Source: JBKQVT01 sp963804825 (GTDB lineage Bacteria > Planctomycetota > Planctomycetia > Pirellulales > Thermoguttaceae). From it: 64,000 nt of DNA. Location of the stretch: NCBI GenBank assembly GCA_963804825.1, contig CAWDRV010000003.1, positions 1,848,693-1,912,692 of the forward strand. The letters are read 5' to 3'. The notes below the pieces were generated by a model. That model saw only the letters and a list, made by a program, of their open reading frames with translations, ran no database searches and was not told the origin of the DNA. Each line of letters opens with the position of its first letter. The stretch's first letter is position 1. Both the position numbers and the translations under genes were made by a program. Below, piece after piece: positions 1-8,020 of the stretch.

Positions 1-24
1 AAAATGCCGGCCTATTGGTTCCAG

Positions 25-53
25 TTGACTCCCGTCCGCGGCGACGTTACAAT
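25..53 (+). promoter_or_regulatory. Candidate sigma-70 promoter of mcsA-mcsB
   Basis: A -35 box TTGACT (25-30) and a -10 box TACAAT (48-53) are separated by 17 bases, about 45 bases before the mcsA start codon. Spacing and hexamers are near consensus. The start of transcription is inferred. Confidence 0.55.
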
Positions 54-99
54 CCCTTGGGGCAGTAAGGGCATCTGGAAAGTATGGAGCCGCGGCAGC

Positions 100-621
100 A
101 TGAAATGTCAGCAATGTGAGAAGGCGGCCACGTTCCATATCACGGAGCTTACGGGCGGCAAGCCGCAAGAGTTGCACCTGTGCGAGGACCACGCACGCCA
201 GTATCTCACCTCGTCGGCCAGCGAGCCGGCCAGCGTCGGCAGCATGGCGGCGGCGTTGGCGCAGCAGATGGCCCAGCAAATGGCCATCGGTCAGACCGCC
301 GAGGAGCTGGCCCAGGTGGACCAACAGGCGTGTCCGATCTGCGGGATGACGTTTTTCGAGTTTCGCAGCCACGGACGCCTGGGCTGCCCGCACGATTACG
401 TGGCCTTCAAGGCGCAGTTGGAGCCGCTGATCCTGAACATCCACGGGGAAGGCGAGCACGTGGGGAAGCGGCCGCGGCAAACGTCGGCCGGCAGCGAGCG
501 CCGCACCCAGTTGATCCGGCTCCGCCGCGAGATGAAAGAAGCCGTCGAAGGCGAGAGGTATGAACGCGCCTCGGAACTCCGCGACGAGATCCGGCGCATC
601 GAAACCGAGCGACCCTCCTGA
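100..621 (+). CDS. mcsA: McsA-like zinc-binding activator with UvrB/UvrC motif
   Basis: 173 aa when started at the ATG at 100. The frame is open upstream, but the protein family begins at MKCQQCEKAA. Two zinc-knuckle CxxC pairs are visible near the N-terminus (CQQC, and a later C near the histidine-rich HLCEDHA), followed by a second CxxC at CPICG around residue 85. The C-terminal third carries the UVR motif (LRREMKEAVEGERYERA, then ELRDEIRRIE), the helical hairpin found in UvrB, UvrC and McsA. In Firmicutes McsA activates the arginine kinase McsB, and the immediately following mcsB (8-base gap) makes the same role likely here. The neighbouring ctsR and clpC of the Bacillus operon are absent from this window. 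Family assignment is firm; regulation of the kinase is inferred from the pairing. Confidence 0.85.
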   Translation: MKCQQCEKAATFHITELTGGKPQELHLCEDHARQYLTSSASEPASVGSMAAALAQQMAQQMAIGQTAEELAQVDQQACPICGMTFFEFRSHGRLGCPHDYVAFKAQLEPLILNIHGEGEHVGKRPRQTSAGSERRTQLIRLRREMKEAVEGERYERASELRDEIRRIETERPS

Positions 622-629
622 CCGGGGCA

Positions 630-1715
630 GTGGCCGTGGAAATCAACGAGCTAACCAAGACCAGCGGTGAATGGCTCCGGGGCAACGGCCCCGAGGCCGA
701 CATCGTCATCAGCAGCCGCATCCGCCTGGCGCGGAACCTGGCCGATTTCCCCTTCATCAGCCGCGCCACGCCCCAGGACCGCACCCAGATCGAGCGCCTC
801 ATGCGGGAGTGCATCCTCGGCATCAACACCTCGGGCGAGTTGCTCTACGTCGCCATCGACGAACTCGAAGGCGTCGATCGCCAGTTGCTCGTCGAGCGGC
901 ACTTGATCAGCCGCGAGCACGCCGAGAGCCAAGGCGCCCGGGCCGTGGCCATCGACCCCACCGAGAAGTTCAGCCTCATGGTCAACGAGGAAGACCACCT
1001 CCGCATGCAGGTTATGCACAGCGGCCTGAACCTGCAAAGCGTCTGGGAGCAGATCAACCGCACCGACAGCCTCATCGAGGAGAAGGTGACCTACGCCTTC
1101 CACGAGCGGCTGGGCTACCTGACCGCCTGCCCGACCAACGTCGGCACCGGCATGCGCGTCAGCGTGATGCTCCACCTGCCGGCCCTGGTCATCACCCGGC
1201 AGATCGAAAAGGTCTTCCGCAGCCTGCAAAAGATCAGCCTGGCGGTCCGCGGCCTGTACGGCGAAGGCTCGCAGGCGATGGGCGATTTCTACCAGATCAG
1301 CAACCAGATCACCCTCGGCCGGAGCGAAGAGGACCTCATCCAGCAGGTCGGCGACATCGTGCCGGTGATCATCGACTACGAGCGCCAGGCCCGGCAGTTC
1401 CTCGTCAAGGAAAGCCAGGAAAACCTCCACGACCGCGTCAGCCGGGCCTACGGCATCCTACGGACCGCCCAGACGATCAGCTCCGAAGAAACCATGCACC
1501 TGCTCTCCAGCGTGCGGATGGGGGTGAACCTGGGTTTGATCCAGGACCTCAAAATACCCGACATCAACGAGCTGTTCATCCACACGCAGCCGGCCCATTT
1601 GCAGAAGATGAGCGGCAGCGAGCTTGGCACGGCGGACCGCAACATCGAGCGCGCCCGCTATCTCCGCCATTACCTGAACAAGGGCAACGGCTCGCATCCG
1701 GCGGAAAAGAACTGA
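630..1715 (+). CDS. mcsB: Protein-arginine kinase McsB
   Basis: 361 aa, GTG start, matching the usual length of about 350-360. It is an ATP:guanido phosphotransferase that phosphorylates arginine side chains and thereby marks proteins for ClpCP in Bacillus. Visible signature elements are the nucleotide-binding SSRIRLARNL at about residue 28, the family active-site region around CPTNVGTG (about residue 165, holding the catalytic Cys) and GSQAMGDFYQISNQ near residue 213. There is no N-terminal guanidino-substrate domain of the creatine kinase type, which fits McsB rather than metabolite kinases. It follows mcsA with an 8-base gap and ends at a strong intrinsic terminator near 1950, so the pair is a two-gene operon. 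Confidence 0.92.
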   Translation: MAVEINELTKTSGEWLRGNGPEADIVISSRIRLARNLADFPFISRATPQDRTQIERLMRECILGINTSGELLYVAIDELEGVDRQLLVERHLISREHAESQGARAVAIDPTEKFSLMVNEEDHLRMQVMHSGLNLQSVWEQINRTDSLIEEKVTYAFHERLGYLTACPTNVGTGMRVSVMLHLPALVITRQIEKVFRSLQKISLAVRGLYGEGSQAMGDFYQISNQITLGRSEEDLIQQVGDIVPVIIDYERQARQFLVKESQENLHDRVSRAYGILRTAQTISSEETMHLLSSVRMGVNLGLIQDLKIPDINELFIHTQPAHLQKMSGSELGTADRNIERARYLRHYLNKGNGSHPAEKN

Positions 1716-1760
1716 CCGCACGCGGGCCTTGGCTCGTTCACCGGGCGTGTGAACAATCGC

Positions 1761-1901
1761 GAGCCGGAGTCGTAAGCCTCCGGATATCCTTGCCCCGCCG
1801 GTTCGCTTCGTTTCGTGAAATACGTTTTCTCGTGGGCGAGGACCACCGGCTGTGGCGTAGGGAGCGGCGTCGTGCAATCCGGAGGCTGACGCCTCCGGCT
1901 C
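1761..1901. repeat. GAGCCGG-family palindromic element, copy 1
   Basis: The left end reads GAGCCGGAG...CTCCGGATATC and the right end GCAATCCGGAG...CTCCGGCTC, so the ends are inverted copies and each end is itself a hairpin. The same architecture, with different stem bases, recurs at 27.76-27.89 kb and 28.95-29.14 kb, and a half copy lies at 7.15 kb. Confidence 0.6.
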
Positions 1902-1926
1902 GCTGCTCGTCCGCCGCCCACGCCCG

Positions 1927-1953
1927 CCCCCCGGCGCAGTCCGGGGGCTTTTT
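1927..1953 (+). terminator. Rho-independent terminator of mcsAB
   Basis: A GC-rich stem formed by CCCCCGG and CCGGGGG with the short loop CGCAGT is followed by TTTTT. It sits downstream of mcsB and before the convergent coaD. Near-identical stems recur at 9081, 9569 and 9627. Confidence 0.75.
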
Positions 1954-1982
1954 CTCATCCCCAATGCCCAACCCCTAAATCC

Positions 1983-2489
1983 CTAAATCCCTCTCCCCAA
2001 CCTCTGCCGCACGGCATGAACCACGTTGGGCGACAAGAAACGCCCCAACTCCTCCTCGCTGGCCACGGTGGCAATCTGCTTGATCAACGAACTGGACACG
2101 TGGGCCAACTCCCCGTCGGCGATCATGAAAAGCGTCTCCACGTCGGGCGCCATCCGACGGTTGGCCATCATCATGGTCAACTCTGCCGGGATATCGGTGA
2201 TCGGACGGACGCCCCGGACCATGATCCGTGCGCCGCACTCCTGGACGAACTCGACGGCCAGGCCGGAAAACGTCCGAATCTCCAGGTTCTTCAAGTGGCC
2301 GGTCGCCCCGCGAATCAACTCCACCCGCATCTCCGGCGCAAACATCGCTTGCTTCTCAAGGTTGATGCCGATGCCGACGATCAGACGGTCGAACAGGCCG
2401 CTCGCCCGCTCCATGACGTTGAGGTGTCCGAGAGTGACCGGGTCGAACGAGCCCGGGTAAACCGCGATGCGGGGCGAAAGCTTGGTCAT
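1983..2489 (-). CDS. coaD: Phosphopantetheine adenylyltransferase
   Basis: 168 aa. Catalyses the penultimate step of coenzyme A synthesis, transfer of AMP from ATP to 4'-phosphopantetheine. The start was placed at MTKLSPRIAVYPG, where the family begins; the longer upstream frame is a shadow running through a repeat. Visible: the nucleotidyltransferase motif GSFDPVTLGH (residues about 13-22), the GVRPITDIPAE segment that contacts substrate, MMMANRRMAP, and the C-terminal VSSSLIKQIA. Length and motifs match CoaD. coaE, for the last step of the same pathway, lies at 21 kb in this window but is not linked. A palindromic repeat occupies the leader about 50 bases upstream. Confidence 0.95.
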   Translation of the reverse strand: MTKLSPRIAVYPGSFDPVTLGHLNVMERASGLFDRLIVGIGINLEKQAMFAPEMRVELIRGATGHLKNLEIRTFSGLAVEFVQECGARIMVRGVRPITDIPAELTMMMANRRMAPDVETLFMIADGELAHVSSSLIKQIATVASEEELGRFLSPNVVHAVRQRLGRGI

Positions 2490-2538
2490 AAGGTTGGTTC
2501 CCCTTGGAGGGCTTGGAAAAGAATAACCCGATAACCCG

Positions 2539-2581
2539 GGGACTGTCCCAATTTTCGTGCGACGAAAATGGGACTGTCCCC
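2539..2581. repeat. GGGACTGTCCC / ATTTTCG hairpin repeat
   Basis: GGGACTGTCCCAATTTTCG is followed by a short loop and CGAAAATGGGACTGTCCC. The inner arms (ATTTTCG/CGAAAAT) pair and the outer 11-mers are direct copies. A diverged copy is inserted inside polA at about 24142-24184. This copy lies in the coaD leader. Confidence 0.65.
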
Positions 2582-2726
2582 TTCGGTGTCTCGGAAATCC
2601 CTCCCAAAACAGGAATTGACAAAACCACCAGTGGCGGCACGGCCGCCGTCTGACTATACTAACGTAAGAACGTGGAAAAGAACAAGTTGGGCGACTCCAG
2701 GGAAACAGTCGAAGGGAGTGACCGCT

Positions 2727-2909
2727 GTGCCTAAAGTGCTGTGCATCATCGGAATTGTCGTGGCCGTCCTCCTCCTGTTGGTTTTCGGCGTCGATGCCGC
2801 GGTCGAGTTCCCCTTCGGCAGGGCCAGCCTGTTGATGGACGTCAGTTTGATCGTCGGTTCCCTGGTGCTGGCCTACCTGAGTTGGACGACCATGCGGCAG
2901 CAGACGTGA
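2727..2909 (+). CDS. Small two-helix membrane protein
   Basis: 60 aa from a GTG start at 2727, chosen because AGGGAG lies about 8 bases upstream and the hydrophobic segment begins right after it; an in-frame GTG at 2718 is the alternative. Two hydrophobic stretches are visible (CIIGIVVAVLLLLVFGV near residues 5-21, and DVSLIVGSLVLAYLSW near 38-53), ending in a short polar tail. This is the pattern of a small inner-membrane protein. I do not recognise a family. It reads away from coaD. Confidence 0.6.
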   Translation: MPKVLCIIGIVVAVLLLLVFGVDAAVEFPFGRASLLMDVSLIVGSLVLAYLSWTTMRQQT

Positions 2910-3062
2910 ACCAGACCGTCCTGGTGGTATCATGCCCCCGAATGGAGCGGTATCCTGTTCCCGACTTCCGGCCTACTCGCCCAAGGCGTCCTCCGACCGG
3001 ACCAATCGACGGAGTCGGCCCGTCTTTGGGCCGTTCACGCGGTTTCCGCGGCGACTTAGGCG

Positions 3063-3090
3063 TTGTGTTATCAGCAGGCGGTGTTACAAT
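3063..3090 (+). promoter_or_regulatory. Candidate promoter of the TPR gene
   Basis: TTGTGT (3063-3068) and TACAAT (3085-3090) are separated by 16 bases, about 100 bases before the ATG at 3194. The context GTTACAAT is the same as in the mcsA promoter. Confidence 0.4.
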
Positions 3091-3193
3091 AACGACTAAG
3101 AGCCAGGATTCGTGCCCATTGCGGGTCCGAAGCCAGGGGTGGGTCGTTGCTCCATCCGCCGGCCCGATTTTCCTCCCCTTGTCCAGCGTAACT

Positions 3194-4843
3194 ATGGCAT
3201 CCCAAGATCATTCCGACCAACCCGAAAAGAAACCGCCTGATAAACCGGACAAGTCCGGGAAGTCAGACAAGTCTGGGAAAGCAGACAAGCCGGATAAGGC
3301 GGAGAAGCCTGGAAAAGAGGAGAAACACAAGCGCGGGCCGCCCTCCCCTGCCGTGAAGAAGCGCCTGCAAAAGTGCTTCGAGATTGCCAGCAAGCAGATG
3401 GCCCAGGAAAACTATGACTACGCGACGGCGTTGTTCACCGACTGCGTGTGGGGAGACCCGGGCAATAAGGTCTACGTGCAGAACTTCCTGTTCAACCTGC
3501 AAAAGAAGCACGGCAAGAATCGCAAGCCCAGCTTGATGAGCCAACTCCGGGGATGGGGCGACCAACTGGGAACCATCGGAATCCGCAGCGCGGTGAAGAA
3601 GGCCCTGGCCCAAAACGACTGGGACGAGGTCATCAAGAACGGGTTGGCGGTCTTGAAGGTCAATCCTTGGGACAAGCACACCCTGATCGCCATGAGCACC
3701 GCGTCGGAACGCTTGGCGACCATGCTTCCGGGCGAATTCTTGGATTGCCAGTTGTTCTACCTGAACGCCGCCCGAGAGGCGAGTCCCAATGATCCGGACG
3801 TCAATCGGCTCTTGGGCATCGCCCTTGGGAAGCGGGGACAATTCGACAATGCGATCGCCTGTTGGCACCGCGTCGAGCAGGCCCGGCCCGACGATGAAGA
3901 GCCCCGGCGGGCCATCGCCACGCTGGCCGTCGAGAAGACGCTCAAGTTCGACGAGGCCGATCCGAACAAGATAACCGCCAAGGACAAGAATGCGCCCAAG
4001 GCGACCCAGGAAGGGGAAGAACTGACGCCCGTCGAGCGGATGCAACGAAGGATCGGGAGGAATCCCGCCGACATCGCCGCCTACTACGAGTTGGCCCAGC
4101 TCTTCTTCAACGAGGATCGGTACCAAGAGGCGGAGGACGTCATGCACAAGGCCTATGAGGCCTCGAACCACGACGGCGATGTCCGCGACAAGTGGGACGA
4201 CGCCCGGGTGCGCCACATGCGGCACAACTGCGTGCTGGCCGAGAAGCGGGCGAGGGAATCGGGCAGCGACGAGGCGAAAGCCGAAGTCAAGCAGGTCACC
4301 CGGCAACTCAACGAATTGCTCCTGGAAATCTACAAGGGCCGCACCGAGCGCTACCCCGCCAACCTGGCCTTCCGGTTCGATCTCGGGCTGCAGTACATGG
4401 TCCTGGGGCACTTCAACGAGGCGATCCATGAGTTTCAAGCCGCCCGCAACGACGCGCGGCGCAAGGGAGTCTGCTTGCTCCGGTTGGGCGAATGTTTTCA
4501 GTCCATCAAACAGCACCGCCTGGCCATGGACCACTTCGAGGCCGCCATTCAGGAAATTCCCGACCGCGACACCGACAGCAAGAAGTCGGCCCTGTATCGG
4601 GCCGGCAAGCTGGCATTCGCCTTGAAAGACCGCGAGAGGGCCCAAAAGCACCTCGGCCTCTTGGCCAGCATGGATTTCTCCTACCGAGACATCTCCGACC
4701 TGTTGGACAAACTTGGCAAGTGGGGAGAGCAGGAGGATAACAAGGGCAAGGACAAGGACAAGGGGGAGGCCAAGGGCGACAACCAGGGCGGCGACACGGG
4801 CGGCGACACGGGCGAGGACGAGGGGAACGACCAGGATTCGTGA
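3194..4843 (+). CDS. Tetratricopeptide-repeat protein with Lys/Asp-rich ends
   Basis: 549 aa. The start is the ATG of MASQDHSDQPEKK; the open frame upstream has no protein character. Residues about 5-55 are a low-complexity stretch of repeated Lys-Pro-Asp-Lys-type units, and the last 40 residues are Gly/Asp/Lys-rich. Between them lie repeated helical pairs typical of TPRs, e.g. GEFLDCQLFYLNAAREASPN, LLGIALGKRGQFDNAIACW, YELAQLFFNEDRYQEAEDV and LRLGECFQSIKQHRLAMDHF. No signal peptide or membrane helix is seen, so a cytoplasmic scaffold is likely. No enzymatic domain is recognised. It stands alone before rpsT, separated from it by an inverted heptamer array. Confidence 0.75.
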   Translation: MASQDHSDQPEKKPPDKPDKSGKSDKSGKADKPDKAEKPGKEEKHKRGPPSPAVKKRLQKCFEIASKQMAQENYDYATALFTDCVWGDPGNKVYVQNFLFNLQKKHGKNRKPSLMSQLRGWGDQLGTIGIRSAVKKALAQNDWDEVIKNGLAVLKVNPWDKHTLIAMSTASERLATMLPGEFLDCQLFYLNAAREASPNDPDVNRLLGIALGKRGQFDNAIACWHRVEQARPDDEEPRRAIATLAVEKTLKFDEADPNKITAKDKNAPKATQEGEELTPVERMQRRIGRNPADIAAYYELAQLFFNEDRYQEAEDVMHKAYEASNHDGDVRDKWDDARVRHMRHNCVLAEKRARESGSDEAKAEVKQVTRQLNELLLEIYKGRTERYPANLAFRFDLGLQYMVLGHFNEAIHEFQAARNDARRKGVCLLRLGECFQSIKQHRLAMDHFEAAIQEIPDRDTDSKKSALYRAGKLAFALKDRERAQKHLGLLASMDFSYRDISDLLDKLGKWGEQEDNKGKDKDKGEAKGDNQGGDTGGDTGEDEGNDQDS

Positions 4844-4861
4844 TCGTCCGACGCCGAAAGA

Positions 4862-4953
4862 AACGTAGAACGTAGAACTTAGAGCTTAGAACTTAGACCT
4901 TAGAACTTGGCACACTAAGAACTAAGCACTAAGTTCTAAGCACTAAGAACTAA
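4862..4953. repeat. Inverted AACTTAG/CTAAG array (hairpin)
   Basis: The left arm is a degenerate tandem array of AACTTAG-type units (4867-4908) and the right arm is the complementary CTAAG array (4916-4952), giving a hairpin of about 40 base pairs just upstream of rpsT. A single arm of the same array is present at 9533-9568, and fragments flank the IS5 element. Confidence 0.7.
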
Positions 4954-4978
4954 CCATTCCTTTATTTGAACGAAACTC

Positions 4979-5257
4979 ATGCCGAACATTCAAAGTGCGA
5001 AGAAGCGACTGAAACAGAGCATCGCCCGCAGGCTGCGCAATCGCGCCGTCAAGCGATCGATCAGCACGGAGTGCCGCAAGGTGCTCGGCGCCGTGGCCGC
5101 CGGGAACATCGAGTTGGCCGAGACCGAGTTCAAGGTGGCGACGACGAAGCTGGATCGCGCGGCGGCGCGGAAGGTGATTCATCGCAACGCGGCCGCACGA
5201 ACGAAGTCGCGGCTGTCGGCCCGCATCAAGGCGGCGAAGAAGACCCCGGCAAAGTAG
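4979..5257 (+). CDS. rpsT: 30S ribosomal protein S20
   Basis: 92 aa, rich in Lys, Arg and Ala, as expected for the primary 16S rRNA-binding protein S20. It begins MPNIQSAKKRLKQS and contains RNRAVKRSIST and the terminal RTKSRLSARIKAAKK, all typical of the family. Start and length are canonical. It is monocistronic, convergent with pyrK. Confidence 0.95.
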   Translation: MPNIQSAKKRLKQSIARRLRNRAVKRSISTECRKVLGAVAAGNIELAETEFKVATTKLDRAAARKVIHRNAAARTKSRLSARIKAAKKTPAK

Positions 5258-5311
5258 ACGCGGCATCCCATGCCACCCGTTCGTTTGCGAAACCGCAAGC
5301 GAATAGCGAGG

Positions 5312-5335
5312 CTTCCGGCAAGAAATTGTCGGAAG
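5312..5335. terminator. Possible bidirectional terminator between rpsT and pyrK
   Basis: A stem CTTCCGGCAA / TTGTCGGAAG with a GAAA loop lies between the convergent rpsT and pyrK stops. There is no clear T-run, so termination is inferred from position. A second small stem (GCGAAACCGCAAGCG) precedes it. Confidence 0.4.
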
Positions 5336-5340
5336 ACGTG

Positions 5341-6219
5341 CTAGCGGCCGAATTCCACGTCCCGGGCGTCGAACACCGGCCCCTCCACGCACGTCCGCCG
5401 GTAGTCCCAGTGCCCCGAGCCGTCGCGCACCTTGGCCACGCAACTGAAACAGATGCCGATGCCGCAGGCCATCGGCGTCTCCAGCGAAACCTGGCACGGC
5501 AAACGCATCCGCTCGGCCAACGCGGCCACCGCCGCCAGCATCGCCTCCGGACCGCAAGCGACCAGGCGACAAGGAAACCGCGATTGCTCGACCACCGGCC
5601 CGATCAGGTCGGTGACGAGGCCCTTGTGGCCGGCCGAGCCGTCGTCGGTGCTCAGGTGGACCTCGACGCCCGCGTGCCGGAAATCCTCGACGCCGGCCAG
5701 GTAGTCCGCGCTGCGGCAGCCGTAGCAGAGCGTCACCCGCCGCGCCGTGGGGACCCGCCGCGGCGGATCGCCGTAGCCCTGTAGCCCGAGATATTCCTTG
5801 GCCAACGCGAGAAACGGCGTCTGCCCGATGCCGCCGGCCACCAGGACCAGGTGCTCGGCCGCCGCGGACGGAAAGCCGTTGCCCAGCGGTCCCCAGACCT
5901 CCAGCGCCGCGCCCGCTTGCAACTCGGTCAGCCGGCGGGTCATCTTGCCGACGACCAGGTAGACGATGTCCACCAGGACCGCGTTGCCCGCCGCGTCCGC
6001 CGCCACGTCGTACAGGGCCAGCGGGCGGCCCAGCAGCGGGTCGTTGCAGCCGGCCAGCCGCATCATGATGAACTGGCCGGGCACGATCCGCCGGGCCAAG
6101 CGCGGACTCTCGAAGCGGATGCGATACGTGTCCCGCGCCAACGGGACGTTTTCGACCACGACGACCTTTTCGCAGTCGATGTGGTCGGCATAGACGGGCG
6201 CGGGTTGCAATGGGCTCAT
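5341..6219 (-). CDS. pyrK: Dihydroorotate dehydrogenase B, electron-transfer subunit (PyrK type)
   Basis: 292 aa from the ATG at 6219, whose ATGA overlaps the stop of the pseudouridine synthase gene, implying translational coupling. It is a ferredoxin-reductase-fold flavoprotein that passes electrons from dihydroorotate dehydrogenase to NAD. Visible: the FAD-binding region around GQFIMMR and GRPLALYD, the NAD-binding VAGGIGQTPFLALA, and the C-terminal [2Fe-2S] cluster motif ACGIGICFSCVAKV with a fourth Cys in RRTCVEGP. The catalytic subunit PyrD is not adjacent; pyrimidine synthesis is therefore inferred from family rather than context. Confidence 0.88.
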   Translation of the reverse strand: MSPLQPAPVYADHIDCEKVVVVENVPLARDTYRIRFESPRLARRIVPGQFIMMRLAGCNDPLLGRPLALYDVAADAAGNAVLVDIVYLVVGKMTRRLTELQAGAALEVWGPLGNGFPSAAAEHLVLVAGGIGQTPFLALAKEYLGLQGYGDPPRRVPTARRVTLCYGCRSADYLAGVEDFRHAGVEVHLSTDDGSAGHKGLVTDLIGPVVEQSRFPCRLVACGPEAMLAAVAALAERMRLPCQVSLETPMACGIGICFSCVAKVRDGSGHWDYRRTCVEGPVFDARDVEFGR

Positions 6220-7088
6220 GGCTTGCGATCCGTGGGGCGGCAACCGTGGCGGAGGGCGTCGAGTTCTTCGCGGCTCAAGGGGCGGATGCCGCCGGGGGGC
6301 AGCTTTCCCAGCTTCACCGGCCCGATGGCCGTCCGCACCAGGCGGAGCACTTTGTGGCCCATTTTGGCCAACAGCCGGCGGATTTCCCGGTTCTGCCCCT
6401 CCGTAAGCACCATTTCCAACAGCGTGCTGTTCTTGTGATGCGACCGGATCACGGCCTTTTCCGCCCGGGCGAGCCCTTCGGACAGGTGAACGCCGCGGCA
6501 AATCTTCTCCAACGTCTGCGGCTCCGGCTTGCCGGCCACTTGCACCACGTAGGTCTTCGGCACTTCATAGCGCGGGTGGGTGAGGCGATTGGAGAATTCC
6601 CCGTCGTTGGTGACCAGGATCAGCCCCTCGCTGTTCAAGTCGAGCCTTCCCACGGGAAACAGCCGGGCGCCGCGGGACGGCACCAGGTCGATCACCCGCG
6701 GCCGGCCCGACGGGTCCCAATTCGTCGAGACCACGCCGGTCGGCTTGTTGACCGCATAATAGACCGCCCGGGCGGGCGTGAGCGTCTCGCCGTCCAGGCG
6801 GATTTCCTGGGTGTCCGGATCGACCCGGGTGCCCAGCTCCTTCACAACGCGGCGATCGACCTCGACGCGTCCGCTGGTGATGAGTTCCTCGCACTGGCGT
6901 CGGCTGCCGGCGCCGGCCGCGGCGAGGACCTTTTGTAGCCGCTGGCCCGCCGGGTGCGGCCCGCTCTCGGTCGGACGCGGCTTGGCCGTCCGCACGCGGC
7001 CGGGGGCGCTTGGCCGTCGCCGGCCGCCGGGGCGTGGGCCGGATGCGGAAGTGCGCGACGATCGTCTTTTCGGCATGCGCTGCGACAT
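6216..7088 (-). CDS. Pseudouridine synthase, RsuA/RluB family
   Basis: 290 aa from ATG 7088; a TTG at 7106 in the same frame would add six residues. A basic, Pro-rich N-terminal tail of about 45 residues precedes an S4 RNA-binding domain (RLQKVLAAAGAGSRRQ, then VEVDRRVVKELG). The catalytic domain contains NKPTGVVST and the active-site block GRLDLNSEGLIL, whose Asp makes the covalent adduct, and ends with the family motif GQNREIRRLLAKMGH and LVRTAIGPVKLG. This family modifies 16S or 23S rRNA (RsuA, RluB, RluE, RluF); the long basic tail favours RluB. The exact target base cannot be read from sequence. Confidence 0.9.
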   Translation of the reverse strand: MSQRMPKRRSSRTSASGPRPGGRRRPSAPGRVRTAKPRPTESGPHPAGQRLQKVLAAAGAGSRRQCEELITSGRVEVDRRVVKELGTRVDPDTQEIRLDGETLTPARAVYYAVNKPTGVVSTNWDPSGRPRVIDLVPSRGARLFPVGRLDLNSEGLILVTNDGEFSNRLTHPRYEVPKTYVVQVAGKPEPQTLEKICRGVHLSEGLARAEKAVIRSHHKNSTLLEMVLTEGQNREIRRLLAKMGHKVLRLVRTAIGPVKLGKLPPGGIRPLSREELDALRHGCRPTDRKP

Positions 7089-7149
7089 GCGGCCATCATA
7101 GCTCAAATGGCCGCGGTTCGACAGCCGGGTGGATCGCTTCCGCCTTCCG

Positions 7150-7196
7150 CCCTATCCGGTGGCTGACGCCACCGGCTCACTGCCCACCGGCTCACC
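7150..7196. repeat. GAGCCGG-family half element
   Basis: Reads TATCCGGTGGCTGACGCCACCGGCTC followed by a second CACCGGCTCAC unit, i.e. the right end of the GAGCCGG element with a CCGGTGG stem. It is the only content between the pseudouridine synthase and the lipoprotein gene. Confidence 0.5.
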
Positions 7197-7206
7197 GCCT
7201 TCCCTA

Positions 7207-7455
7207 TCAATAACCCGGGGCCTGGGGAATCTGCGGCTGGAGGCGGAGGACTTCCGGCTTCGGGTTCTCGAAGCCCGGCGGACGAGTGCCTGCCATGTCC
7301 GCCCCCATGCTCGTCTCCGGATACGGGTCGAATTTATCCGCCCGCCATCTCTGATACTCCGTGCTGCCGGGATCGAAAAAGGTGGGCGGGGCAAGGCAAC
7401 CGGACAGCAGGCTGGTGGACAGCAGGGCCATCGCCGCAAACCGCATCCTTTTCAT
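7207..7455 (-). CDS. Small secreted lipoprotein
   Basis: 82 aa from the ATG of MKRMRFAAMALL. A short basic N-region, a hydrophobic core and the lipobox LSGC (Cys at about residue 20) predict signal peptidase II processing and lipid anchoring. The mature part is about 60 residues, Pro/Asp-rich, with YQRWRADKFDPYPETS and PPGFENPKPE and no recognised domain. Small lipoproteins with this YxxWRxDKFDPYP pattern are, to my recollection, common in planctomycetes and have no known role. The upstream frame extension consists of a tandem repeat and is not coding. Confidence 0.7.
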   Translation of the reverse strand: MKRMRFAAMALLSTSLLSGCLAPPTFFDPGSTEYQRWRADKFDPYPETSMGADMAGTRPPGFENPKPEVLRLQPQIPQAPGY

Positions 7456-7538
7456 CGCCGTGGCTCCTTGCCAAACGAGATTCCATCTTCCGGTGGGGGA
7501 GAAGACCGGCAGCCCAAGGACCTCCGGGGGGCCGATTC

Positions 7539-7624
7539 TAGGGATTTTATTCGTCGGAAAGAAGACGAATCTGCGGCAAATAGGGATTTTATTCGGAAAG
7601 ACGAGGAATCTACGGCAAATAGGC
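7539..7624. repeat. Tandem duplication of about 40 bases at the manA 3' end
   Basis: Two diverged copies of a unit holding GGCAAATAGGGATTTTATT and GGAAAGACGA(A) lie head to tail. The unit includes the last codons and stop of the manA remnant, so the duplication probably arose from that 3' end. Confidence 0.6.
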
Positions 7625-7901
7625 ATCCAGCAGCACCCCCCTGCCCTGCGGGGTCAACCGAAGCGATCCCAACGCCGCGGGCAACAACGCCGTCGAACCG
7701 CGCCCCAACGGCGTGCCCAACGGATCGCCCTCGATGCGGATCGACCCTTCCAGGACGCAGACGATATGGCAGCGGCGGTCGCCGCCCATGCTCGCCGTCG
7801 CCGGGGCCGAGCGCCTTGCCCAATTGGGTCGCCAAGCGTCTTCCCCCCCAGATATACCGCTGGAAAATGGGGCGAAAACGCAAGGGATAAAGCACATCCA
7901 C
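7610..7901 (-). pseudogene. manA (type I mannose-6-phosphate isomerase) remnant with large internal deletion
   Basis: The 5' part, from a GTG near 7901, reads VLYPLRFRPIFQRYIWGGRR and LATQLGKALGPGDGE, the characteristic N-terminus of bacterial phosphomannose isomerases. After about 35 codons the match jumps, in another frame, to the C-terminal end of the same family: CHIVCVLEGSIRIEG, LGRGSTALLPAALG, and LTPQGRGVLLDAYLP before a TAG at 7610. A typical enzyme has about 320 residues, so about 230 codons including the metal-site histidines are missing. The join is near 7785-7805. The gene cannot make an active enzyme. Family assignment rests on these two conserved ends. Confidence 0.7.
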
Positions 7902-8020
7902 GGGGCAGTTTTCTCCAATCGGGCGGGACCGTTGACGGGGCCATTCGTTGCACGGTCCATGCCGCAAAGTTATCATGGATTGTAGTTTATGAAACCGACC
8001 TAAGCCATCCCCCTCGGCGC

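Noticed and set aside
2616..2660. TTGACA and TATACT upstream of the 60-aa membrane protein as one promoter
   Set aside because: The boxes are 33 bases apart, far beyond the usual 16-18; neither has a good partner at the right distance.
7130..8020. Extension of tatC upstream to about 7361
   Set aside because: The upstream frame crosses the lipoprotein and manA remnants on the other strand and a tandem repeat; TatC homology begins at about 8050.
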